64,000 nt of DNA, taken from the NCBI GenBank assembly GCA_029449235.1, contig JANATG010000003.1:2914001-2978000 (forward strand). The letters run 5' to 3'. The position numbers were made by a program, and so were the translations under genes. Every line of letters starts with the position of its first letter. Position 1 is the stretch's first letter. The notes below the pieces were generated by a model. The model saw only the letters and a list, made by a program, of their open reading frames with translations. It ran no database searches and was not told the DNA's origin. Positions 34,960-45,116 of this stretch are shown piece after piece. The stretch is from Linnemannia schmuckeri (lineage: Eukaryota; Mortierellomycota; Mortierellomycetes; Mortierellales; Mortierellaceae).

Positions 34960-35390
34960 TAGTCGATTTGTTGTCTCGTAAACAAGCAAGTCGAAGAGCG
35001 AGAGTAGCCGAGGATATCGAGTCTTTTTCCTTTTGTTCCACGAGCATGTAGGCAGGTGAAAGTGGATATCCAGTTTTCTTTTTTTCCGTGAACACGTAGG
35101 TTGGTGAGAATAATCGAGTATATCCAACTGTATTTATTCCACTTATACGCAACTGGCGAGTGATAGCAGTCGACGATGTATTGCTCCTTGCGTGTATCCA
35201 GCCCGCCCATATCCTTGGGAGTTTTCTTTTCTTCCTGTGTCCGCACTTTCGGATAATAAACTGCATACAGGATGGTCCTTTCCATCATGTATGTTCATCC
35301 TGTCCATATCCTCGCCAGATTCTTTCCTATGCCCGCATTCCTGGATAGTAATGGCTTACATGGTGGTCCTTTCCATCATGCGTCGACAAG
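34960..35390. repeat. Degenerate tandem duplications upstream of the MYB/finger gene
   Basis: At about 34970-35150 a unit of roughly 65-70 bp recurs about three times, with GGATATC/CGAGTATATCC boxes and GTAGG-x-GGTGA cores. At 35207-35395 a second duplication appears: CCATATCC at 35207 and 35304, and GGTCCTTTCCATCATG at 35274 and 35364, so unit length drifts from 97 to 90 bp by indels. Both are imperfect and noncoding as far as I can see. Confidence 0.6.
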
Positions 35391-35395
35391 AAGGT

Positions 35396-36771
35396 AAACT
35401 ATATTAAAAAAAGAAATAAAAAAAGAGGAAAGATAGAGGAAAGTCAGCAGTTTGTAAAACGATGAAACCGATGCGATGTTTGTTGAGACCCACCGGTCTG
35501 GGCGTCAAGGGGGACAGGAACTGTCAGATGGATAAAGGAGTTTGTTTTGAGCAAAGGGCGATATGCGCTCCAAAAAAAAAGAGACGACGAGAAGCAGAGA
35601 AAGGTCTAAGTTGTTGAATCCGCTCAAGACCCTTCTTTTTGTAAACGGCCATTGTAAACAACACCAGAAACAAGGACAAGGACAAATAACAACAACAAAA
35701 GCGGAGCAGGTGCGACGGGGGTCACGAGTGAAAAAGCAACAACAAATGGACAAAAGAGTGAGAGGACGGGCGATGTGATCGGCGTCGAATGCAGGCTGAT
35801 AGGTGAAGTACGCTTGCTTAACTTACATCGAATTGGGGAGAAGAAGCGAAATGAGCAGGGTGGGAGTCGACTTCAGTAGGTGACCCGCAGCTGTCCGGCT
35901 AGGAAGGGTGGTGTGGTGATTTTGATTGACAAGTTGAGAGCATCAACGACAAAGGAAAAACAGAAGTGTAGTGAAGAGGTTGATTAGCTGAGGGTGATCC
36001 TTCACAAAGAGTTCGAATGTGTGAAGTATGAAGAAATGTTAGATGTGTGGTGCTCCATGAGTATGCGAGTTGCTGTTGTTGTTGTTTACCATGTTCACTG
36101 CCATCAAGGTCCACGCAGACACCGCAGCAGACTTGATAGTCGAGGTAGGAATTTTCTGATTGAGAGAACAAAAAGCGAGCGTGAAGGGGTGGCGTAAGGG
36201 GGACGAGGGTCGGATCAAGACGGAGAGAAGAGTAATTGGCGTGCGAGAGTGAGAGTGAGAGTGTGAGAGTGAGAGTGAGAGTGTGAGAGTGAGAACGAGA
36301 GGGAGAGTGAGAGCGAGAGCGAGAGTGAGAGTAGTGGAGTGGAGTGGAGTGGAGCGAGTACGAAGTGAATGAAGAAGGAGTGAGGAGGCTTGTTGATTTG
36401 AGGCTGAAGGGAATGAAGGGACGGGTGTGTGAAGGAGGAGGAAGATAGGAAGAGGAAAAGAAGACAAAGAAGAAGGGAGGGAGGGAGGGAAGAAGACAAA
36501 GAGGAAGGAAGGGAAAGTGAAGAAGAGAGACAAAGAAGGATTTTTGTGTGTTAGTGTATAAGGAGTATGTATGTGAGCACATCATAAGAAGCGAGAAAAA
36601 GAGAGTCAATCGAGCCAGAGTCAATCAATAATATCGGCACCTGTTCATATTGGACTTTGGAGACTGACAGACAGGACGGGAGTCGGTTGTTTACTATACT
36701 TTTTTGTGAAAGCAGTGCCACCGTATTTACGGAACGAGCAAAGCAAAGTATCTTGTCTGATGAGTCTGCGA

Positions 36772-36802
<31 letters not shown>

Positions 36803-37707
36803 CTCATCCTTGTTTCTGGCTGCTAAGTAGTTCAAACAGAAAATAGGGAAAAGAAAAAGAGAGATGAAAAAGTCAGGGGCTGGGGGGTGAGAGAAGGGGC
36901 AGGAGGATTGAGCTGCATACAAATGAATCGAAAAACGAATGGAACAACACACAATCCAATTGAACAACAGAATAAAATGGTGGCGACGAATGGGTGCTCC
37001 TACACACAACAAGGGCAACAGCACCAAAGAAAAGGATTCGGAGGGTGAAAAAACCGGCGTGAGAAGGAGAGAGGAGGCCATAATAATCCATGATATCAAT
37101 TCCACCATCGATCAGAATAAAAAAAAAAAAACGGATGCGACATGATCAACAGTCAATATACTGCACACGCTTCCATTTTTCTTTTTCTTCTTACCTGCGT
37201 TTCTATTTCTATCCTCTTACTCTCCTACGCTCCTTCTCTCTCTGGCACTTGCAACTCTCTTTGACACACTCGCTCCCACGCTCAACTCCTGAACCCTTTT
37301 TTCGTTTCTATTTTTCTATCAACAAGATTCAAACACAACTGTTCTACCGTTGCACTCCTCGGACTCGACTCTCCTGATACACCATGGGCTGAGCTCTTTA
37401 CCCTCTTCTCTCATTCAACGCCCCCAGACGGAGAACAGATTTGTTACGGAGAAGAATGAACATACCGAACAGGCAACTAGATTCAAGTCTCATCGCCACC
37501 ACCCTTCGTTTTCATATCTTTCACTTCCCCTCAAATAATCAGCCAGTAAGCTGCCAGCCTGGCTGCATCATGCATAAAATAATAAAAAAGTTCTCTTCAA
37601 ACCTCATCTCCGCCGCCAACAAGACCACTTTCTTTCTCGCAGGAGCTAAATTACAACCAAAGTAGTGACAGAACAAACATCATCTTACATTTTACGGATC
37701 ATCAAAG
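35396..37707. other. Gene-poor, purine-rich region with simple repeats
   Basis: A/G-rich on the + strand to about 37080, then C/T-rich from about 37150. The switch looks like two back-to-back leader regions, one for the minus-strand MYB/finger gene and one for a + strand transcript. The long minus-strand open frame at about 35899-36624 is a Ser/Leu/Thr product of a GAGAGT microsatellite, not a gene. A 28-nt T run lies at 36775-36802. Confidence 0.5.
36239..36360. repeat. GAGAGT/GAGTGT microsatellite with GGAGT end
   Basis: Irregular repeats of GAGAGTGAGAGTGTGA pass into GGAGT units (TGGAGTGGAGTGGAGTGGAG). A simple purine repeat. Confidence 0.85.
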
Positions 37708-38133
37708 ATGTGGAGCTTACCTCCAAATTTTCTCGATCACTCACACATCTATCCCAATCATCCTTTGACCTTCGACCACCTCTTCCTCTACATAACTTCA
37801 GACCCAGACCCTCGGGTTTCGAGACAATCGCAAACCCTCCCAGAAGACCAAGAAATAGTGTCATATTACGACCGATCTGTTGGCTATACATCTGACCTGA
37901 CGACTCTGGACAGGCGGATGTACTCAAAAGGCAATGCCATGGAATCATATTCCAAAGTCAGGGAAACAGAGAAACACACATATACACATTCAGTCACCAC
38001 TCACAAATATCAATACAAAAGAATAAATGAGTACTGGGCGCTTCTTTTAGTCGGCACCTCAATCTGGCCTGGATTGCGACAAAGCGCCCTCTTTTTTATA
38101 TTTACTTCTTCCTCGCTCTTCCTCCCCCAATGA
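37708..38133 (+). CDS. Possible small protein, no family recognised
   Basis: An ATG at 37708 in fair context (AAAG before it) opens 141 codons, starting MWSLPPNFLDHSHIYPNH, and follows a C/T-rich leader-like stretch like those of other + genes. The middle (VSRQSQTLPEDQEIVSYYDRS) is not low-complexity, but the end is hydrophobic and pyrimidine-driven, so the true 3' structure may differ. Other frames across 37665-37948 are also open, which weakens the case. Function unknown. Confidence 0.22.
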   Translation: MWSLPPNFLDHSHIYPNHPLTFDHLFLYITSDPDPRVSRQSQTLPEDQEIVSYYDRSVGYTSDLTTLDRRMYSKGNAMESYSKVRETEKHTYTHSVTTHKYQYKRINEYWALLLVGTSIWPGLRQSALFFIFTSSSLFLPQ

Positions 38134-40139
38134 GGTTACTTGTTGTATGCTGAATTTTCTTCATGTTGTTGCTCATGCTCTTGACAACGTGGGACATGTG
38201 GCATGTTGCAAATTCAAAACTGCAATTGGTACTTGTCTTTGTTGCTGATGTTGCTTCGTTACATTTGTACGCTTGTCGCTTTTTTTTGTTGCATGATTGC
38301 ATTGCATGCATATACGTCTTTTTCTTGTGAACCTTGCTTGATCCATAATTGCTTTTTTTTTTTTTTATTCTCTCCGTCAATTGACCATCTATGTGACGGT
38401 ATGTGTGCGCCACTGTCGATTTGTTTTGGTGTGTGGTGCGAAGTGTGAGGAGGTGTCGTCCCTTGGAATGCAAAGCAATAATACATGCTTGCCCTACAGA
38501 AAGTACGAGCAGAATCGAGGAAGGCATGCTTTCAAAGTTTCGCCATAGTAGCAGCCGCAGATCTTTTTTTCTTTTGGCAATGCTGGCCAATTTGATGATA
38601 CCAGGGGACACGGGGGTCATTCGGTATGATGAAGTGGGGAGACGAAGAAGAAAAAAACCACCGCTCAAACCCTTGAATTTTGCTCTGCATTTCGTCAATC
38701 AACAAAACACCACGCATCAACCAATGTTGCCCACTCGAAAAAAGAAGATCGATTGTCAGTATGTCATCCTCATAGACAGTGACCGAAGCGACAAAGTAAG
38801 CGAGGAAGCGGTATGCCACAGCAGAGAGGTGAAGGGTAAAATCTAAAAGACAAACACTGCATCCATCCGCATGTCACCCATACACATAACACGTTTACAC
38901 ACACCATACACTATAACCACTCGACCCTTTTTTTGTCCTACTTTATTACATATTTCGCAGTAATCGTCTTGCTTTCTTTTGCGATCCTCCGCCCCTCCTC
39001 CTTCTTTCTCCACGACACTTTTCATACCCTCGCCTACTCCATTGTTGCTTTATTACGATGGATATGTTTGTGTGTGTTATGTTGTTGTAGGTTGTAACTC
39101 GAAAGAGAGTATTCCTTTCTTGCCAGGATGAGCGTGATCACGGATGGGTCTATGACCGTGATGATCTTTTTTCCCTTTTCGCCATGCTTCTTAGCTTGAA
39201 TAGAGACCACTTCCTCTCTCTCTTTCCTGCCCCACCCTTTTTCTTCTCTTCTCGTCTCGAACAATTCCCATCGTCGTCACCCGTTCTCACTCTTCTTGTT
39301 TTTCCCCAATACCCATCCCCACCTGTCAATTGCTCCTCCTTATTATCCCCACGGAGACATCCCTTCTCCCTCCTCCTTTCCCTCGATATATTTCTCTTTT
39401 CTCTTTTCTTTTCTTCTTTTTCTTTTTTGCTTCATCACTTTCTCCATTTGCCCTCACGTTCCTCTCTCTACATTCTCGCCACGGTCAAGAACTATCTTAC
39501 TCTCCTCCTTCCTTCAATTACGCGTCTTTTTAAACGTTGTGGTTTCTACACTTTTCATATATCGACTCATATATTAAGGCGGCACGTCAAGACCAAGCGC
39601 CAGAAAAAAAAAAAAAAAAAAAGACAAACGCTATCTCGTTGTGCTACCTAACACCTTCCAACTCCACCTCGCTGGTTCTCTATTCGCCCGCCTCCTTGTT
39701 TTTATCTCGCTATCGTATTTTTTTTTTTGTTTCTCATAACCCACCCATTGGGTTCAACATTACCCCCTTAGTGCTCTCGCCTTCATTTCTTATCTTACTA
39801 TCTATCCATCTTGGCTGGTTTCATTGTCTTTGAACTACAGTCCCTTTCATTCGCTCAGAGAAAAAAAAGTTTCATCAATCTCCTCAGTCACGTCCCCTAC
39901 TATCACGAATGTTGGCTTGTCACTCCATCCGCTTCATTCATCTTCTCTCCTCCACTCAACAACCCTCCTCTCCTCTCCCTCATCTTTCTCCTACTTCTTT
40001 CTTCTCCCACAAATTGAATCAAGAACTTCAACAACTCTCGCCCGCCTTCATCAGCACGACGATAGCAACAACAACAAAGACTTTAGAAACAGTCGCTCCA
40101 TCGCCTACTTCATCCATCTTTTCACTCGCGTATATCGAC
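38134..40139. other. Gene-poor region leading to the CBM48 gene
   Basis: Nothing convincing on either strand at 38134-39000. From about 39190 to 40139 the + strand is a C/T-rich leader. An in-frame ATG at 39909 would extend the CBM48 protein by 77 residues, but the extension is leader-like (Ser/Pro/Thr from pyrimidine runs), so I start the gene at 40140. Confidence 0.5.
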
Positions 40140-41643
40140 ATGCCCGCCACTCCCAAAGCCGCCATCATTGGTAACGGACAGAAGATTGCTGCCAGCTCCA
40201 CCGCAGCAGCCTCGCCTGTTGGCTCTGTCAGAAAACCCTCGCCATCGTCTGCAGGCATGAGCACCTCCGTCGAAGCCTCCTCGACCCCTCTCTCAAAGAA
40301 TCAGAAGAAAAAGAATTCCAAGGCTGTCAAGGCTGACCCTGCTACTGCCACTTCCCCTACTGTTGCTTCCGTCGCTGCTGTCAACGGATCTGTCCCGTCC
40401 ACCCCTGTCGCCAATGTCAAACAGCAGGAAACTTCGACTTCGACCAAGCAGCAGATCACCCCAATCGTTGAGTCATTGGGTCTTTCCGAGGAGAAGAACA
40501 TGCTTGCCAAGGACGCCTCGCCTATTGCCAGAAACATCCTTGATGCTGCTTCCGTCCCCACCAAGAAGGAAACTGTCGCACAGTCCAAACCAGCTGATCT
40601 TCCTCAACCTTCAAAACGTGCTCTTGTTGCTCACACTGTAAGCCCATCTTGCTTTTGTTTTGTTTGTTTATATGAAGGATTTGCTCCTCCACTTCTATTC
40701 CCTCCCCTTGATCTCGATACCTACCAATCGTGGATTGTCTAGAGGCGTGAAAATGGAGAGGCTCACATTGCACGGTCCACAGTCGTTTTGCTTGCTAATT
40801 ATGGATGACTAACTTTTTTTGTCCGTGTTTCGTTATATTCTCTGACTAGTTCCAATGGAAGAACGGCGGAGATGTCGTCAAGGTCACTGGAACCTTTGAT
40901 AACTGGGAAGGTAAGAGTTCAACAATCAACAACAACAATATCGAAAACATTGTCCTGTCGATCCTATAGCGAACGCACTAGCCATCCCATTCCACGCCGG
41001 CGAATCTTCTTTTCTCTCTCTCCCTACTTTGGTTTGTTTATTTTGGCTCGAGGGTTGGTGCTTAGCTCGAGTGTGTGGGTTGAATCAGAATCGTTGTGGT
41101 GTTGAACCGAAGACGGCTAAGGGAAGATTAGGATTATTGTACTTTCACCACTTCCCCTTGCACGCATGCATCGATTCTTCTTTTTGTCCTTTTGTCCCTT
41201 GATATGTATGGCAGATGAGAGGCCGCATGTCGATCGCGATCCCCTTTTTTTTTTTTTTTTTTTTTTTTTTCTAGACTATGGATGGGATGTACCAAAATGA
41301 CTATAAAAAAAACCTTGTTTATGCTAAACCATCCTTGTTTGCAACTCTTCCTTTGTCATTTATAGAGTCGATCGTCTTGGAGAAGATCCGAGGCAACCTG
41401 GATCAGTCTGAGATCGTGGTCGACCTCGATCGTACTCAAAAGACTGTAAATATATTTCCTTTCCATCCGCTACGAGTCAACTGATCCAACGAGAACACCC
41501 TTTTTAACCACTTTCTCTTATTGCTGTTCTGATAGTTGTTCAAGTTCATTGTGGATGGTCAATGGAAGTGCACAGACGAATTCCTTACCGAGTATGATAG
41601 CAATGGTAACCTTAATAACGTCTTGCCTGCTCTCAACGCCTAA
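40140..41643 (+). CDS. CBM48/AMPK-beta-like glycogen-binding domain protein (Crp1/Mdg1 type), 4 exons
   Basis: Exons 40140-40637, 40850-40910, 41366-41445 and 41536-41643 join in phase to 248 aa. The first 165 residues are disordered Ala/Ser/Thr/Lys-rich. The last 82 form a CBM48 module: FQWKNGGDVVKVTGTFDNWE, then a middle strand region, then LFKFIVDGQWKCTDEFLTEYD and NGNLNNVLPALNA, the classic FKFIVDG.W signature of AMPK-beta and yeast Crp1/Mdg1. In yeast Crp1 is described as a cruciform-DNA-binding protein and Mdg1 acts in pheromone signalling; the module itself is a sugar-polymer-binding fold. No AMPK-beta C-terminal SNF4/SNF1-binding domain follows, so it is not an AMPK-beta subunit. The role is inferred only from the family. 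Confidence 0.85.
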
Positions 41644-42062
41644 GACAGTGTCCTTTCTCTAAGATGTAGCATCCAGAACGGAGAGAAACATTCCTGTCTC
41701 GGGTCACCAACACCTCGCACACACTATTCTCAACAACGCAACATACAAACATAAAACTTTGATACCCCCAGACATTATTATCAGTCGTTTTTTTCCTCTG
41801 TCGATTCGTCTGTTGAAGCTGAAGGAAGCGTTCTTCCTTACTTCGCGGCACTTGTCTTTCTTCTTTAGTCGTTCATAGCCACACTACCACAAGATAATAA
41901 AAATGCAACAAAAAGAAACATTCTTTGCAATCATTTCTCAATCTCAATCGACAGTGCTCTGTCTTCTTTGTGGAAAAAGATCGTTTATATACAGGGTGTG
42001 AATGAGTCAAAGATAAAAGAAAGGCGCGGCTGGGAATTATTCTAACGTTCCTCCTCTGTTAT
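41644..42062. other. Convergent 3' flanks
   Basis: The spacer between the CBM48 gene and the CsbD-like gene, which face each other. An A/T-rich stretch near 41890-41910 (ATAATAAAAATGC) may hold polyadenylation signals. No gene seen. Confidence 0.5.
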
Positions 42063-42347
42063 CTAAACTTTGCGCTCAGCATCCCCACGAGCGGAATTGA
42101 CATGTCCCTCGGCCTCCATCGACTTGTTGCCAGTAGCGGCGCCGACAGTCTTTTGTGCAGCGCCCTTGACGTTGTGTGCGACGCCCTTGGCCTGTTGTTC
42201 GGCGCGGGCGGCCAAGTTGGCGGCCTGGGCTTCGGCCTGTTGGATTTTGCCTGAAGCCTGCATCGTTTCGTTGCCCAGCACGGAGCCGACGGTCTTCTTG
42301 GCGCCTCCGAGGGCGGACTTGACGGTGTTGGTGATTCTGCCGGACAT
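42063..42347 (-). CDS. CsbD-like small stress protein
   Basis: 94 aa, one exon, ATG at 42347. The sequence is Ala/Lys/Gln-rich with two CsbD-type halves: NTVKSALGGAKKTVGSVLGNETMQASG and NVKGAAQKTVGAATGNKSMEAEG, joined by an Ala/Glu/Gln helix (QQAEAQAANLAARAEQQAKG). Bacterial CsbD proteins are general-stress proteins of unknown mechanism. Fungal relatives include Ustilago Hmp1, reported to bind mismatched and cruciform DNA. It is soluble, with no signal peptide. It diverges from NF-YC, and the shared spacer has an AGGGG element near 42760 that resembles a stress-response element. Confidence 0.85.
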   Translation of the reverse strand: MSGRITNTVKSALGGAKKTVGSVLGNETMQASGKIQQAEAQAANLAARAEQQAKGVAHNVKGAAQKTVGAATGNKSMEAEGHVNSARGDAERKV

Positions 42348-43214
42348 TGTGTGTTGTTGGTGTGTTGACGTATGGAGTTGTTGGAAAGGTTAGTTGTTGT
42401 GGTGGTTGTTGTGGTGGTTGTTGTTGTGGTTGACGATGGAGAACTTCAATTGCTTTTCGGCGGCGACTTTTATATGTCATATTTCTTCTGATTTTTTTTT
42501 AGTTGGTGTAGCCATTGAGCATGATGGCATGATGAGACAGAAGGATATCTTTTTTCTCATTTGTGGGGTATGCAGGACAAAGACGCGAAATGACGATACG
42601 TCTATCTATCCCTGGCTTGAATGAGGATAGCAGCTAACTGCAAAAGGACGCGGATCCCGCGAAATATTCTAGACATCACCATCTCGTCATTTTGGAACGC
42701 GTTTCTTTATTTGCAGTCCTCCATAAATGCACAAATTTATTTTTCTATATTTGCATATTTGAGGGGTATTGGATTGAAGGCAGATTCTCTATTTGCACAC
42801 CAATAATATTTGACTGATTGATCAGCCAGTGTTTGCCTGTTGTTCTTTGCTGCTTCGAACACGTTTTAAATCAACCAATCGATTTGCGGCGGGGTGCTGC
42901 AAAGAAAAGAGGAAAAAGAAGAAAAAACCGTCCCTAATAAGGCTGCGAGAGTGTTTTTTTTCTCAGGCACACACACTCACAAAACCCTCCCAACCCCTCT
43001 CTTCAACTCCTACCTCTGACTCCCTTACACCTTACACCGTCTACACTGGCCAGGACAATAAGGACACTTTGAAGGCTCATCAGGACAAGTCGAACTAGCA
43101 AACGGAAACGACAACAACAGACTTACTTCTTCAGCACCACTGCAGTCATTCCTCATCAACACTCCAATCAAATCAATAACAACAAAAACCCACAACCCTT
43201 CACACAGAGCAGCA
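42348..43214. other. Divergent promoter region of CsbD-like and NF-YC genes
   Basis: An 867-bp spacer. It holds CCAAT boxes (42800-42804, 42875-42879), an AGGGG element at about 42761, and several ATTTGC boxes (near 42709, 42752, 42790, 42882). A leader rich in C and A runs up to the ATG at 43215. No gene seen. Confidence 0.55.
42875..42879 (+). promoter_or_regulatory. CCAAT box in the NF-YC promoter
   Basis: CAACCAATCG matches the extended CCAAT consensus. A second CCAAT is at 42800-42804. NF-YC is itself a subunit of the CCAAT-binding complex, so autoregulation is possible; this is inference. Confidence 0.4.
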
Positions 43215-44739
43215 ATGTACGACGCTTACCATCAACAAGCTGCTGCTGCCGCCGCCCAGGCCTCCAACTCCTCCCGATCAAATATCAACAACGAAGCTGC
43301 AGATACAGCCGACAGTGTCCCAGCAGCAGCAACTACAACAACAGGAACAGCCAATACAACCCTTCACAGGCAGCAACTACAGTTCGCCCAAGACTTTTGG
43401 GAGGAGCAGATTGTTGCTGCCGAGCAATACGATTCCGACTTCAAGAACCACCCTCTCCCGCTGGCTCGTATCAAGAAGGTCATGAAGTCAGATCCAGAGG
43501 TTAAGGTATAGAACCCACTTGCTAGACGGACAGGACAGATAGTGCATATTACCTACGTATGCATTTCCATGCAGGATCCTTTTGTTGCTTCTTGTTCTTC
43601 TTTAATAAGAATGGACCGCCCTTTGACTTGTTTTTTTGCATATGGACGTCTAAGGAAAGAAGAAAAAAAATAGCCAATTGCTTATTAACCTTGTCGTTTA
43701 CTGTTCGATCCCCATTGACCAATAACAATGTCGATATCGCAATAGATGATTTCCGCAGAGGCCCCCATCCTATTCTCCAAAGCGTATGTTTGCTTTCCTT
43801 TCTTCTCTTTCGGCCTCCGCCATCCTGCTTCTTATTTCCTGACTGTCTCTTGAGCCCTCGATTCTGACACTCCTTAAGCGGACCCTGTCCAATTACCCAC
43901 TCACATTACTCATTCATGCTAACGACATATTGTGTCTCACTTCCCTCCTGGACGTTTTATAGTTGCGAGATCTTTATTTGCGAAATTACTCGACGGGCTT
44001 GGCTGCACGCAGAAGAAAACAAGCGGAGGACTTTGCAGAGGAGCGATGTAGCTAATGCCGTCTCGCGGTCGGACCAGTTCGATTTCTTGATCGATATCGT
44101 GCCCCGCGAGGAACCACCCAAGCCCTCCCATAAGAAGTCGTCGACCCGCGACGATGTTGCGCCTGAGGTAAACGCTACAGGACTGTGTGCATAAGAGCAG
44201 CTGGAACATTTTTGTTGAGGAATTGGTCGTGATGTGTTAAACATCGTTTGATCGGATCTTGGAGCACTGACTGACCTTCGTTTCGTTTTTATGCACGATG
44301 TAATAGGCCGAGGCGTATGATGATCAACAGCAGCAGCCCTATGCACAGTACTACCAGCACCCTGCTGGAGGATTGCCAGGATACCCTCATGTAACGCATT
44401 TCAGGACCTTGGCATTTTTTAATACTTGCACCACCACCTACTTCAGTTGGCTAATATTCAACATGTATATTACCTCCGCATTGCAAATAATAGGCCATCG
44501 ATCCCCAGTTCTACCAGGCCGTCTCTCATGATCAATTCCAGCAATACATGCAGTATCAAGCCGCCTATCAGACCCCACCCACATCCACAGGAGCAGGAGG
44601 CGCTGCTGCAGCAGCCGCATCGACTACAGGAGGGACATCACCACCACCCCACCATTCTTCATCCGCCACAGCTTCTTCTGTTACCTCTGGTAGTCGGAAT
44701 GGGTACCCTCAGGAAGCTGGCGCTGCTCGACAGAACTAG
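43215..44739 (+). CDS. HAP5: CCAAT-binding factor subunit NF-YC/HAP5, 5 exons
   Basis: Exons 43215-43505, 43746-43783, 43963-44167, 44307-44390 and 44494-44739 join in phase to 287 aa. A disordered Ala/Thr-rich start is followed by FWEEQI and the histone-fold core: LPLARIKKVMKSDPEVK, MISAEAPILFSKACE, ICEITRRAWLHAEENKRRTLQRSDVANAV and DQFDFLIDIVPREE, all diagnostic of NF-YC/Hap5. It heterodimerises with NF-YB/Hap3, then recruits NF-YA/Hap2 to bind CCAAT boxes; in fungi it controls respiratory, iron and redox genes. The 38-nt exon 2 encodes MISAEAPILFSKA. The C-terminus is Gln/Tyr- then Ala/Ser-rich. The HAP4-recruiting segment used in yeast was not searched for separately. Confidence 0.93.
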
Positions 44740-45060
44740 TGTCTTTTTGCTGGCGTTGCACTATCCCCCTTCAAAAGGTTTTCAATCCCCTCTTCCCCCC
44801 CCCTCCAATCTCCTTAGTTGACACTGCTTTTCTTTTTTTCTTTTTTTTTTTTCTTTTCATTTTTCATACCACTTTACATTATTGCACTCATTTGTTGTAG
44901 TAGAGAGATAAAAAGACGGGGTTACTATTTCTTGACTGGTCTTTGGTCCCCATTCAGTATCTTTACCCTATTAAACATGATAATAATTAGTAACCTTCCT
45001 TTCCTACTGCCCGGATATGCTTTTGAAGATATCTTTTATTTATAAAAGGCGAATAACTAA

Positions 45061-45103
<43 letters not shown>

Positions 45104-45116
45104 AGGGGGGGAGCAC
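44740..45116. other. Convergent 3' flanks with poly-A run
   Basis: Spacer between NF-YC and the F-box gene. A 31-nt A run (45062-45092) is followed by G7 at 45105-45111. No gene seen. Confidence 0.5.

Noticed and set aside
35899..36624. 241-codon minus-strand open frame
   Set aside because: It is a translation of GAGAGT/GGAGT purine repeats (Ser/Leu/Thr/His cycles) with no complex sequence.
38403..38846. 147-codon + frame and overlapping minus frames
   Set aside because: Several frames are open at once, with no leader, no family pattern and no consistent splice sites.
39909..40139. In-frame upstream ATG extension of the CBM48 protein
   Set aside because: The extension is Ser/Pro/Thr-rich sequence from a pyrimidine leader; the ATG at 40140 better matches the start of protein-like composition.
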